Source: Diorhabda sublineata (lineage: Eukaryota; Arthropoda; Insecta; Coleoptera; Chrysomelidae). From it: 64,000 bases of DNA. The translations under genes were made by a program, and so were the position numbers. The stretch covers positions 15,391,653-15,455,652 of the forward strand of contig NC_079478.1 of NCBI RefSeq assembly GCF_026230105.1, given 5' to 3'. Positions 12,701-27,168 of the stretch are shown piece by piece. Each line of letters begins with the position of its first letter. Position 1 is the first letter of the stretch. Below the pieces are notes generated by a model that saw only the letters and a list, made by a program, of their open reading frames with translations, ran no database searches and was not told the DNA's origin.

Positions 12701-15700
12701 TTCTGTTAAGTTTTTGAAACAGTCTACTGCGTTGCCTCCCAGCCGTTGGCGTCGTTTTTTTGTCGACAGGACACCGACAAAGAGATGCATTACTCGTTTG
12801 GGGAGTCTTGTGCCAACAGTAGAATGTTCCACGATCACTACAAAGGTCTTCTGAATTGAATATCATTAATCCTTTTAAATAGCTGTGGATATAGGGCAAC
12901 AATTTCTGTTTGACTATATCTAAGTTTGGCTCTAATTTATGTATCAATAGCATATTTCAACAATTCCATCGGCAAGCACTGTATCTTCGACGTCCTCCCT
13001 CCTAGTCAAACTTGTTGCAAACCTATCTGTATTGCTTTTGAGGCTACCTTTATAGATTGTCGTATTTCTGCTTCCATAATCATTTTCCCAATAGTCATGA
13101 AGCCTTTTCTATTTCGTAAATTTCCGCTTGAAGGATATAACAACCAGCTATCAGTATCTAAAAATTCTGTATGTTACGTTTCTCTGAATACACATTGGGT
13201 TCTGTTCCATCGTTTGTTACCGAACCATTTGTGAAGATTCATATTTATATCCCATTCTTCTCTTGTAGGAATGTTTCAGTGTTATCCTTCCCTTCGTTGT
13301 AGTGATCATACAGACCGTGTTCTAAGCTAATAGATAATTTCCTCCAGGATAGTTTTTTTTTGTTCTTAATTCTACAGGACGCAGGCTGAAGATTTTCTCT
13401 TCTTCATAGTTCCGATGATTCCCGGTGCTGCACTTTTATTTGATTTTTCTCTATTTCGTTTGTTTTTTTCATAGATACATACCACCATACGTCTAAAACT
13501 GTATACAACATATTACCTTCGGCTGTGGTTCACATTTTTTAGCAAATACCTTACTACGGATATAAAAAGGGTGTATATTATAAGTTTTTATGTCAAATAT
13601 TTTGTTGAGGTCCAAAGTTTACTGGAAATTACATATTTATTAATGGAGGACAAAAATCTGTTGAACAATCATCATATCATTATGGTTAGCGCTGGCTAAA
13701 GAAACACAATTCTTGATCTGCCATGAAAAACAGTCACATTTTTAATCAAAACGTTCAGGAGGATTATTCAAAAATGTATTAGTCATTTTTCTACATAGTT
13801 CTTAATAAAACACTAACACAAAGTCAATAGATGATTTATTTATTTGTTATCATTTATAACTAATTAGAATTTTGATTAACAAATTATATATATATAGTAA
13901 TTAAGACAATTCTCTATTTTTCAATTGTGTAGCAACTGAAAATCCAGTATTATCTCCTGCAATATCCATGCAAAATATTTTTTTTCTCATTGAATTGTGT
14001 ACGGCTACTGACTGATAATTTTTTTTACAAAATGACGGAAGTTACTTAAATGATATCAGGATTTTATTACTTGCTTGATTATTCTTTGGTTTGGTCTGTA
14101 TACGTTAATAATTATTAGTTAAAAATTAGTTAATTATTACTAGAAACAACTGTAGAAATATAGCATAACCAAATTATTTACATTTGTACGGTTTCTACCG
14201 AAGCAGTATCCTTAATAGCTTTTTTACTTGGATTGGGCTTGGGAAGTCCTAAAAAGTATAATTTTTACTGTAATGAAAAATTTCGGCACTGACAGCAATC
14301 AATTCGAGAATCCACATAAATTACAGTTTATTTCTGTTCAATTATTTTTCTAAAAAGTTTGTTATTGATACTATTTATGACAAAAATTCGTTACTTTGAA
14401 TCACACAGACTGAACATTTTATTAGTCGGTTTTATGGAATCTGAAATAATTGTATTTGTAGATTTTATTGATAGATCGTTTATTTTTATATACAAATCTA
14501 ATGATGTAAATAATTAAAATGGAATGGAATTTTTGATAATATAGATACTTTAATAAAGATCGAAATAGGTCGAAACGTCAATTTTTTACATGTTTTAAAA
14601 TCTAATTTTCAATCAGAAGAGACCTAAAAGACGATTTATCAACAAAAACTGAATATGAACTATACGGTCTAGACTAAATGGCTTACTTGTATTTTTTTCT
14701 TTAGAATAAAAGTCTTCAAAACACGTAGTTTTCTCATATTTTTTACACTCATCATAAATTCGTTTGTTTATTTGCGAAATGTTATGTTTGCAAGCTAAAA
14801 TAGTTACTTTCAAGTCTTCCATTCGTTCTGCTATCGATTCGTATGGAATTACAAGTTTCTTAATTGGTATCACTTGCGGTACTTTATTTGGAGATATTTC
14901 TGCTAGATGAGTTGTAGTCATATCCGATTTCGATTCATTGTTGGACGCTTTAGCTGCCCAGGCTATATTTTTGATACTTGTGGTAGGTGAAGGATGGAAA
15001 ATATTTTTCTTTTCGTATATATCCTGTGAAAGAATTGGATGAAATTTATCTAAAGAACTATATTTATGGCAATATGGCAAGATAGCAATATATATATTAT
15101 TCTATCATGATAATAATTTATAACCAACAAAACTTGTTTTGACTGATAATGGTGAAAAAATTACTAGGAATGTAGTTTAACGTGATGCATAGAGATATTA
15201 ATTCATTCAACCGGAACCCACAGAAATTAATAGCAATTAAGTGAACCTGAAATAATGCCCTTTATTTGAGAATTGATCTTTATGTTTGTTATCTCATTGT
15301 AATATAACTCAGCTGAGGTGGTCTCATCAGAAAACATGTCATTTGAATACATTTAATCTTACTGATGTAATCCATTCTAATGAATCTGAATCGTCTTCTA
15401 ATACAATAAAAATATTTTCTTCTACTCGATGTAGAATTGTAAGCGCCTTATTAGGTTAAGTTTTTCACTTGTGCCGGTTTGGTTATTTGGCCAGAAAATT
15501 GGTTTAAATTGAGTGGATTTATCCAACATTACTTTTCAAATGGCATCATGAACAGCTGCGGCCAAAATGATTATTTCAAGTTATTGCATTATTTTTTTCA
15601 TTTCAATATTTATTGCTTTACACAAATTAACTGTTGTCTTTTATCGAAAATAGTTTTGTTTATGTTAGACTCGCCTGTTAGATATTCTGGTAGGTTATCT

Positions 15701-18700
15701 GCTAATAAATTTGTAAATAAGTAACTGCAATTTTTTAATGTCATTTTGTGTGCACTTCCTTTTGGTTTTCAAGCGAATGAAAAATGCCAATTAACTATCA
15801 TCACTTTATAAAAAAAATTGATGTGATAAGTACCAGCTAAGTGTCGAATACGACAATCTTCCGATAACACTATTTTTAAAGTCGACCTTATTAGAATTAT
15901 TAGAATAAAATCGCCATTATTCCGACTATTTCCTTCGAAAAATTTAAGCCAACCAAAAAGCTGTAATATTTTATGTTTACCTAGCAACGATCAAATTTAC
16001 TAATTTATATACTATATGCAGTATACTAATACTGCACTAGTGCAAATTATCGATAATTTGCACTAGTGCCAAATTTTCGTCTAGGATTAATAAACATCAT
16101 TTGGTTTTAATTTTATATTTTAAGAAGAGAAACAATTATTGTTTATTTTAAATTAAATTTTTCTCAGGAAATAGTCTGCCAAAATGCCCTCTCGTGCATG
16201 TAAATTGTCTCATAATTTCCTCTCGTGCGCATTCGCGCACTCGAGAAAATTAAATTATCGACAATTTGACATGCACTCGGGACATTAATATTGATAATTC
16301 CCCAATAGTTTTATATTCTTAGATTCATAGACCAAAACTTTCTGTACTATCTTAATCGCACTCGTAGATACGCAATTAAAAATGTCAAATCATTAGATAA
16401 ATATATCCAATACACCCTATCATTCAGAATATTCACGACTGCAATTGACCGCCTTGCAAGCTCTGTTGTTACCATTACTTTGATTTGGGTACCGTCTCAC
16501 GCTGGCATACATGGGAATGAACTTGCAAAACAAGCTGCAAAAGAAGCTTCGACGGTTAACCTCCCCAGCGACTCGATACAAATCTACAATGATGTCATAG
16601 TATAAAAGGGGATTTCCTGACTGACTGACTGATTCATTCACTCATCAACGCCCAGCCAAGGCTATTAAAGATAGAGACATGGAATTTTGAGGGTATGTTT
16701 TTATCGGTGTGTAACTAAGGATTTTGCGAAATTTCGATTTTTAAAGGGCAAATTTCGATTTTAAAGGGGTAAAACGGGTTATGTTTGCAAATTCGATTTT
16801 TTCGCTTTTCTCGGCCGCTAATGAGATATCGACTTCGTTTTTGCACTAGAACATTCTCGGTACAAATACTTAAAAATCAATTTCTGCGATCTTCAAAATT
16901 CGACTTGGAAAGGTTTCAAAGAGTTGAAAAAAATTTTTATTATGGAACCATATATTTAGCAATTCTTCATGATGAAATGAGATACCAAAGCGATTCTTTT
17001 TTAGAAGTGGGTCCCGTGTGAATATCTAAAAACTAATTTCTCCATTTTTGGAAATTTCTTTTTGATTTCTTTAGAAAGGGTTAAATATGAAATTGGGTTT
17101 CCAGCGTTTAGGCAGCCAATTCTGCATAGATATATGATTTTTTAATAATGTGAAGGAGACCGTTTCCAGAAATCATAATAATTTTGTTTCATAAAAATAT
17201 CTCTCACCGCGGCATACATGAAATATCGGAATTGGTTCTTTATTTATTTTCTATTCAAATTATTAATTAGAAATTATGCTATTATGAATTGAAATACGAA
17301 TTAAATTTCTAATTTACTAGTAATTAGGAATTAAACTATTAATTTACTTTTACTATTGTTTATTGTAGGTCAATAAAAAGTCTAACATCAATAGGTGTGA
17401 TATTTACCGATAATTCTGTTTCGATCTTTACCTGTTGAAGTATATGTGTCAAATTTAATGTTGTGTATAGGTCTGAATCTTTATAACACTTCCAAATCCA
17501 AATGCATAAGTCATTTCTCATTATCCCTATATTACGCGAGGTTCAATAAAGTAGTCTAAATAAATAGACTATATGGTGAAATTATAAATTCTCAATGTAT
17601 GTAATCCAAACAATTTGTTAATGTTAAGGTGTGGTATTTATATCTAATAATTGTATCATAACTGTACCATGTGTCAATAGGCTTAGTTTTCGAGACATGT
17701 TAATTAAAATAAAAAAAAGTTAAATCGGGTTCCAGCTTTTGTTCCACGACACCCCCATTTATTTATTAGGGTATTGATTCATTCACAATTTAACCATCAC
17801 TATCATCAAATGGAGCACACAAAATTTTGATTATTTCCATTCTTTTATATATTGAATACACTTTAATAAAGTGCGGTTTAACAGATAAATTGCTATCGAC
17901 GTCAGAATTTAAATCCAATTTCAGATTCTACAGACAGATAATACATCAAACATTTGCTTTCGGTTACTTCAGTTTACGGTCGTTGCATTTAATATTTTCA
18001 AACGTTTGTAGTTGGTAGTAATAAACTCAGGGTATGTATTTAGGAATATCCGGGATACTACAATAGAGGAGAAACAAAAAAAAAGGTCAAGGGGATTTCG
18101 TGAAATGAAATATTTCACATCCGTTAGAAATTTAGTGTTTGAATTGAATAAATTCGTAGCCCCACTAGGGGTGTTGAGCGGTAATTATTATTATCCGGAA
18201 GACTTATGCCCTACTCAACTTAGAGCAGGTTTACCTATACCATATACAAAGTATCAGAAGAATAAGGTGTTCGGTATGGCTTATTCGACGAGAAGAGCTG
18301 TTAATCGTTACCTGTCTATTGGTGATAAATAATCAGTGTCGGATAAAGGGCGATTGGAGCGATTGGGTCCAATCGGGCCTCGCGTTACCATCAAAATGAA
18401 CAAAAAGAATTTCCTAAACCTATATCAAATTGCTTTGTGAATATCAACAGAATTTTTAAATAAAGGGCTTCGGAAAAGCAGAAAAACATTTCAATTATGA
18501 TGGCGATAATGAAGATGAAGATGTCTTTTTTCGATGTTGTTTTATATAAAATCAATAAAAAACGGTTTTGAACAATTAAAAAAAGAGATTCAAAGTTAAC
18601 AGAAAATTATGAACCGAAGGTGGAAGAAGCTGATGTAGTGGAGAAAATATTAGTTGAAGAAATGGAATCTATGAAATCAATTTTTCTTCCAGAATTTTTT

Positions 18701-21700
18701 GAAAATATGTTTAAAATGATAGAGCAAATGATAGAGCAATGATATTTCCGACATTGTTTATTGCTTTCCGAATATTTTTAACAATTTCAGTACACGTTGC
18801 TTCTGGAGAGGGATCATCAACCAAAGTGTACTAACTTCAATATATTCCTAGATTTTGAATACTTATGTATTTATCGTCAATAATAAAATTTACCTACAAT
18901 GCTGATTTGCGGCTATTTTAAATTGTGTTATTTCAATAATCATAATCATCATAATAATGACGCTCAAAGGAAATATTGAGGTATTGAGTATGGTTGTTAT
19001 AGATATATATATATATATATTTTGATTTCTATTAGTTCGATTATGAATGACATTAAATTTTAAATGTTAGGTCGTTGTGAGTGAAATTGAATTTCATAGA
19101 TAAGGTAAGGTTAATTGGTTATCGACGGCGTTGTATTCCTTCTATAGAATTTGCTATATCGAAATCTAGAAGATATGCATAGGCTATTTAAATCAGTTTT
19201 CTTATTAATGCATTGGGTATTTTAGGCAATATAAGTTGTTTCTACAAAAATAGCTGTTTTCTGTAGTTTTTCTTAGTTGTCAAAACTTTGGCAGGCTCAT
19301 AATTCATATTGTGTCCGCTAATGAACACCTGTCAGAATATAATTTGCTATTACTTTTGTGAGAGGCTTTCCGATTGATAAGTAACCTCTTCGACTAACCA
19401 ATGTACTTTTTGTCAATATGTTAACAATAAATTTCATATATTACGTTAGACATTTTATTGATTGGTGTTTTATCTTTGAATTTGATTGATTTTTAAATAT
19501 TTAATATATAAAGAAAGTCCTGCACCTATTCGATCCGGGCCTGGTGATAAGGTATATATCATAATTAAGTCTAAAATTGTCAACTTTCTCATCATTAAAT
19601 AAGGGAGAATCTTGATGCTTAAATAGGCAGACTTCTATCTTGGACAAGGGAGGTTAATTATGTACATATATAATGAAATACATATGCAAATACAAGTTTT
19701 CTTTTTATGGAATATTAATCTTTCGTGTTTTGGATATGGACCCTATCATATTGTTTAATGTGATATGGAAGCGTAGTCTAGAACTATAAATTAAATTTGA
19801 TATTCGCAACTAGGATTTTTAGGAAATAAAAACTGATGGTGTTTCATAAGAACTGTCAGTTTTCAAGTAAGAAAATTCCTACGCCTCAATTTAAATTCGT
19901 TAAGAGTAGTCTCTAATTATATAATGACTACAATTGCTGTATTTTCTTTTAATTAATCTCTTTGTTTTTTGACGACATAGTACGGTTTCAAAATAAATAG
20001 TATGAAGTACAATAAATGTGAAATTCCTGTATTGATAAGATAACATTAAGAACAAATCGTTGAAGCAGCCGTGGCAGCAACGAAAATATGGATATTTAAG
20101 GAAAAGACATATTTAATGAGCGAGCGACATAGCGTTGGTTTCATCGCTTTAATAATGGAGATTTGGCGCTCTAAGATCGTTCGTTCTCATTGGATCCATC
20201 TGCGTGGGATATTAAAGTTACAAAAGAAGAAAAACAACCTAGTACCAGCAGCTGCAGATTATCTACTCCCTTGGATCTCATAACGATACGTTACCATTAA
20301 AAATCACTAGGTGAGATCTATAAAATTTGTCGAATAGTGGCATACGAATTAACCGAAATTCCAGCGAAACGTCGAATAGAGGTGTGTATACAGCTCTTTG
20401 TCATGCTTAAAGCTGATCCGTACTACTAGATGCATTATTACTTGCGAAAAAAGGATTTATCGCACAAACCTGAACATAAAAAATCAATCTTTAGACAAAG
20501 GAAAACTACCAGAACCCGTTGCAAAACAAGATCGATATAAGCGAAAAGTATAGTTATGTTTCTGATGGAATTATGAAGTTATAGTGTACTTCGAAGTATG
20601 GTAGAGAGCTAATTTCAATGTATGATATTTCATCCAGGTTCACATAACCGAAAACTAGACAATGCTAAACTACATACTGTGAAAGTTATGCGAAATATGA
20701 AAAAAGAACTTGGTGATAGTAAACTCTCAACACATCCAGCTTTTAGTCAGAATACTATTAATTCAGAACCTTGGCGAAATTCTAGCGTGAGAAAATTTTC
20801 AAAATAAAAGAAGGTGTCGAAAATGCAGTGCAAATATTTTCTGCATTCAAGCTCAAAGAATGGTTTTACCAAGGTCTCAAAGAGCTTGGTAAAACATTGG
20901 GCTTAACCCATAGAATACGATGGGCTAAACTTCAAATATCAAGACTTTCTTTTCGCACGATTATTCAATAAACATAATGAACATTGGAAATTTACATTGT
21001 TCATGAGGCACCCTTCATAGAACAGAATAGATATAATAGAATAGAATAATATAGAGTTTATTTGACTTAAAATTATTTATACCTTAGTTGAACTGGTATT
21101 TTCGACGTAATTCAACTTTTGAAATGGAGAGGTCGTAGAATGTATCATTTCTGAAGAAGGTGGTTTTATAGGTGATGCACAGGTATGGACAAGCTTTATC
21201 GTCTCAGTGTTAACTGCATCATGGGAATATTCTGAAAAATATTTTATTTCAATAAAAAATGAAAACTACAGTAATAAATATATCGACCAACCCATCAATA
21301 TTTCCAGTGTAAAGTGGTAGATAACAACCAAATAGCTAATTTTTATTTTTTAACAATTACATGACAAGTCAAATTGAAAAATGTCACGTCCTATACTTGG
21401 ATGGCATATATACATTTTTTGATGTTTCTCTTATTTATTTACACTCTTTTTACTCGTGGGGTGAATTCATAAATACTGTCTCTTACGTTCTAAATTTACA
21501 TTACACTTTACTAACTTCTAATAATTACTTATCATTAACACTTAACTAACTTATGCAATTTATTTTAATTCTTAGGTTACTCTTCTATTTTGCTCCATTC
21601 ACTATGACTATTTATTATAAACTAACTAATTACGCTTGCTAACTTGTTTATATATCCGAAACAAAATTCTCAAAATTTCTCGAAAGTCAAGATACAAAAC

Positions 21701-24700
21701 AAATAGATAAACAGATCTTCCTAGAAATTCGTTCAAAAGAAACAAATCGCCTGCTATGATAAAAACGGGATCAAACGGGACGCGACAAATCTTAGAATTT
21801 TATTATAACTGGACAGGGCCGGCTTCATGTCGAGGACGAGTTCATAACATTGTTATCATTTTCTGAAAAGAACGTCTCAATATGTAAGAAAAAGATTGTG
21901 TGTTGCTGTGATTTTCAATTTATCAATAAAAGTTTTTAAATATCATTTATAAGCAAGGTCAGTTCTTTTAGAGAAAATAATTCAATGAAATTGAAATGCA
22001 CAAGATTGTTTTAACAAATATCCAGAATATACTACGTCTTTCTCAAAATACTGTACACAAAATGCAAAGAAAATTTTGGAAAGGCAAGAAAAACAAATCA
22101 TCGAATAACTCTCCTGAGTGCTGATATCAAAAGAATAATATGAAAATCGCTCCAATATAAACCTAAAATATCTCATTAGGAATATATCTTATGATGTTAA
22201 AATTAACCACAAAAACTTCCATATCTTCAGAAGTTACTGGGAGATGATCCCGATAGAAGATTGAAACATTCTATTAGTTTATGCTAGAATGAAGGTGAAT
22301 CGACACAATTGTATACTTATAGAAATAAACAAACAAAGGAAAATCTTGATGAGTAAATTCTACTATTGAGTGTATATTTTATTTTACGTCTTTAGAAATA
22401 GACATATTGGACATGAATTTCAATTGCAAATAGACGACAAAAATATTGGCATTCACATGGTTGAAAAATTTTAAATCAATTATTCAATAATTTTGGTATT
22501 TATGAGGAATCAAAATTGGAATTTCGCGGTTATGTACAACAAATACACACACTAAAAAATAAACTTTGAAATAACAGTGTGAGACATTATTATGTAAAAA
22601 ATTGCAAGTAGAAATACTAATCAACAAGTACAAGTATAGTTTCAATAAAATTAATGGGTGGACTATTAAATTTACTGCAAATTACAGACAGATAGACTCT
22701 GTTATTAACCTTCCAAATGTGTGTGTCTAACGGAAGGACCTCACAAGTAAATAAAGTGTACCTAGTACGAGGATCACTCTGTATATTTTGAGATGCCACG
22801 AAACTAATGGAGATACAATTGGCTTTTTGAAATACATATCGAAATAGGGAGCTCTAACAACAATTATCACTTAGAATAGTCATACATACGGTTTTCCATC
22901 GAAATATGATTTTTTCAAGAGAAATGTTCGCGCTTTTGGTGATTAAATTCCTTCACGAGTAATAGTTAAGCTATAGCAAATTTAAAGGATGACGGATATC
23001 GCTTGGTGATGAAACATGAATTCTTCAGTTACTATTGGAAACAATGGGAGAGTGAGACGTAATTTAGTATCAAACGATTGAGGCAACTTTTGGTGTTGAA
23101 CCATGTACAGTGAATACAATTCTACATAATCATCTTCTTGTGAAAAAAGTTGAACCTAGTTGACTGTAAATGTTAGATATTGTTGACACCATATCCAGCA
23201 ATGGGGAAAAAGCAAAAAAATTATATACGTAGTTTTGTAACGTATTATAGTATTAGTAAAAGTAATTAAGTTTGAGAATCAGCATACCGATATGGTTACG
23301 GTTTAAGTTGAACCACAAAAACGTTGAAATTGAACGTGAATATTAAAATCCTCCCTATTGAACTGATTTTGTTATGTGTGATTTCTGGTTACCTAACCTA
23401 ACCTATCCTAATGAAATACACATGTGAAAGACAACGATGAGATGAGATAACAAGCAATTCAGCAATTACATTCAAAAGATGACTAGTTTTGAGGTCAAAA
23501 TATATAAAATATATAGCGCAGTGCTGGGCAGTACTCGACTAAATTGTACTCAAAATAGTGCTCAAGTACTCATGAGTACTTTCATTATCACTTATTATTT
23601 TATAGTAGTGAGTATTCCTACAGTTGAAGACTAACGAGTAGGAGTACCAAGACGGCGACGCCGATACTCGTAGACAAGGAGCGACAAGAGTACTCAGCAA
23701 TACTTAGCTTTTTGCGTGAACTGGTTTGTACTGTCGCCTATTTTGTTTGAAGAGTGCAGTCAAAAAATATTATATCTTATTTGAAACAAGATATATAATA
23801 TAAATCGAAACTTTCATCGTATTGTTGGTTATTTGGTTTTTATAAATAAGTTTCTAGTCTAAAATTTAGAAGTGGGTCTCTGTGTCATTATACATTTAAA
23901 TTAAAATGTGAACTTAGACTACATACACATTGGTTCCGTATTTCTGTCGATACCAACCCGATTGCAACCGACTGTAATAGGAAAACGAAACACGAGAAGT
24001 TTAACACAGGTACCTTTAGTATTTATTGGCTCCCGACCTGATCTGATGACTCCCGATCATTCTAGATTCTTCGACCGTTGAAATATATTTGTTTTCAGAC
24101 CGGTATCTGACACTATAATAGAATGAATTCAAATCGTTATTTTATCGTAGCGTACCACCGAATTTTCCTTCGTAACTGATACACATTGGATTGACTAATC
24201 AACTCCTCCTTCATATATATCTCCAATAACATAATCAAAAGTTTCAAACCATTCGGTGATATTCTTTACATTTATCATTGTGCTTCCGCGAATGTCGGCT
24301 TGTTGTGGAAAACTAGATCTAGATCTATCCAAATAAAAATGATGCAATCAAGACTTCCTCTTATGTCTCTTTAGGACGACGGTTGTTTATAACAAATCTC
24401 AGAACAAAAGGTCGTCGTCAAAATCACTTATCTTGACTCAAACGTGAGGTCACAACTAGATCGGATCGGTCAGGATCAGGAGGAATATGGATATAATGTA
24501 GGTAACTTGTACTCGTTACTCATTTCTTCACGAGAATTTTTCTACAATTTTTCAAAGTCCCTTTTGAGTACTCGTCAAAGGTATTCATTGTGAAGTACTC
24601 ATCATTACTTCTGCCCAGCTCTGTTATAGCGTCACATAGAATAATGTTGGCATATATAGTAGAACGAAAATTTTGAAAATACATTTTTGTGAATAAAATG

Positions 24701-27090
24701 GTGAATCAGATCATTTTTCTATTACACCCTGTACTGTTATACATCCTCGTTTCCACCACATTCTTATATCGCTGATATATTGAAATAAAGATCAACCTAT
24801 TTTTGATTTTGTTTGCTTTGGTTTAAATTTTTTTCTACTAACTAATTGTACTATCTTTTGTTCTCATAATCTAAACCTTTCTTACCTTGGATATTTGATT
24901 GATTTGATTCATCAAGTCCTTTGTTGATAGGTATGCGTTGGGGTTGAGATATGGGTTTTCCACTAATAGTTTTTTCTTTGTTGACACATGGAGTGGATTC
25001 CTTGGAACTGTATTTCCCAGACTGGTTGTTTACATTATTCGGTTTGGTAAATCGCTTTTGAATTGCATCCTTCAAATAGTATAAATAATATATCGTTAAT
25101 GCAGAAAAATCAGATATTCTCAATTAGAAGTTTGGAAACATATGTTGAACATTTAATATAGTAACAACAAAACAAGTTAAGCGTTTGATTTTCATATTAA
25201 ATTGAACGCCATCATCATGTTAAAACGCAAAATATTTAATTACCAATTCAAAGAACGTGTTGAGATCGCAAGCGTATTACGAAGTAATTAACGAAAACAA
25301 AATTTAATCTAATCTTGGATTTAATTATTTGGGCTTTGTTTATTGTATAAGATTGAGTGTCGTTCATTGACGTGAAAAACTGGTAAAAATACTGGTAGAT
25401 GAAATTGAAATTTTCCAAATAAATTGAGAAAAAACAGTGGGGGAATAATAAATATAATAACATAGCTGGGAACAAAGAAATTATAAAACAAAACAAACAT
25501 TCCAAAATTTTTAAAAAAGTCAAATCAAATCTAATAAAACTGTTGTTGTGGCATTACAAAATTATGAAATATTAAATGATGAGACAACTTACAAACACAA
25601 CTTCGATATAGGAGGTACAATCTTATACTTAAAACAAATGCAGATCAATTTATATGGAATATTAAAGAAAAATAAAATGCATTCCTACAAAATGATACTA
25701 GCTCATGGAAGACCATTTCATAGGTGAACGTTTTTTGTGAATAAATGATGGCAATGTTAAATTGGAAGATGTTTCTTATTGTAATGAGAGCAAATTTACA
25801 CTTCACGATCATGTTAATCGTCAAAATTGTCGATATTAAACTAATGAGAATCATCATTGGATGAGAAAAGAAAATACGCAATATCCTGAAAAAATTAATG
25901 TTTGGTCAGAAAATCAAGAAAAACCATATTATAGATCCCTTTTTCATTTATGGCAGCTTGAATGAAGATAATTATTCAGAACTTTTCCAAAATAATGTTT
26001 AGCAATCTTTGACAAGCTTATATCCTTATCCAACAGACCCAAAAATTCCTTTGACTTTTTCAAGACGGATCACCACTCCCTTACCAAATCAATGTTCAAC
26101 TGTACCTGAACCAAAGTTTTCCAAATGAGTAGATAGGGAGGCGCGGTTGTATATAACAATCAGCATGATTTTCTCATTTGACGTTTTTTTGTGGGAATCT
26201 TTCAAAAGTATTGTATAGTCACGCCAGAGATGTTGAGTAACGTTTGACAACATTTCTATACCAGATTATCATATTGCTAAGACATTCGCGGCGAGTATAT
26301 TGAATACCTCCTACATTGATATTAGTATTTTTCTACTTTTTGTACCCTATTAAGAAATTATTAGTGTTACTTATTAAGTTTTTAATGTAAATATTTGTAA
26401 GATTTGTAAGACTCAATAGTTCCTAATCAGTTGAAGATAGCCAAAGAAATATTGCACAAGAATTATGTCTAGAATTTTTTAAAGAATCCAAATAAATTAA
26501 AAATTTACAAGGGGTCTGAAGGTAGAAAGTTGGAATTAGATTATGTCATATTAAACCCTGTATATAATAGCATTTTTCCATTTTTCCAAATCAGTGGATA
26601 GGGAGGTGCGGATCTATTGAACAGTCAGCACGATCTCCTGATCTAACACCATTAGTCTTTTTTGGGATACGTCCAAAGTATTGTATAGCTACGCCTGAGA
26701 TGTTGAGTAACTTTTGACGACATTTATATACCAGATTATCATGTTGCTAAAGACTTCGCGGCGAGCATTTTGAACATCTCCTACATTGATATAAATATTA
26801 TTTTGTTTTTGTACAATATAAAAAAATTATCAGTGCTACTTATTAGGTTTTTAATGTAATGTATTTGTATATAGTAAATATTTGTAAAATAAAATAATTT
26901 TTTTGCTCATTTCTATAATAAATATGAAAACACTCAATCTATTCAAAACAGTTGAGGATAGGCATATAAATGTTGTAGAAAAATTATGTCTAGAAATTTC
27001 TGAAGAATCCAAAATATTAATAATTTACAAGAAGCTTAAAATAAGAGTTATTAGATACTGTCACATGAAACATCCTGTATAAATTGCAAA

Positions 27091-27168
<78 letters not shown>

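Noticed and set aside
16601..16608. TATAAAAG as a core promoter
   Set aside because: It overlaps the stop codon of an RNase H relic in repeat DNA, and no gene starts downstream.
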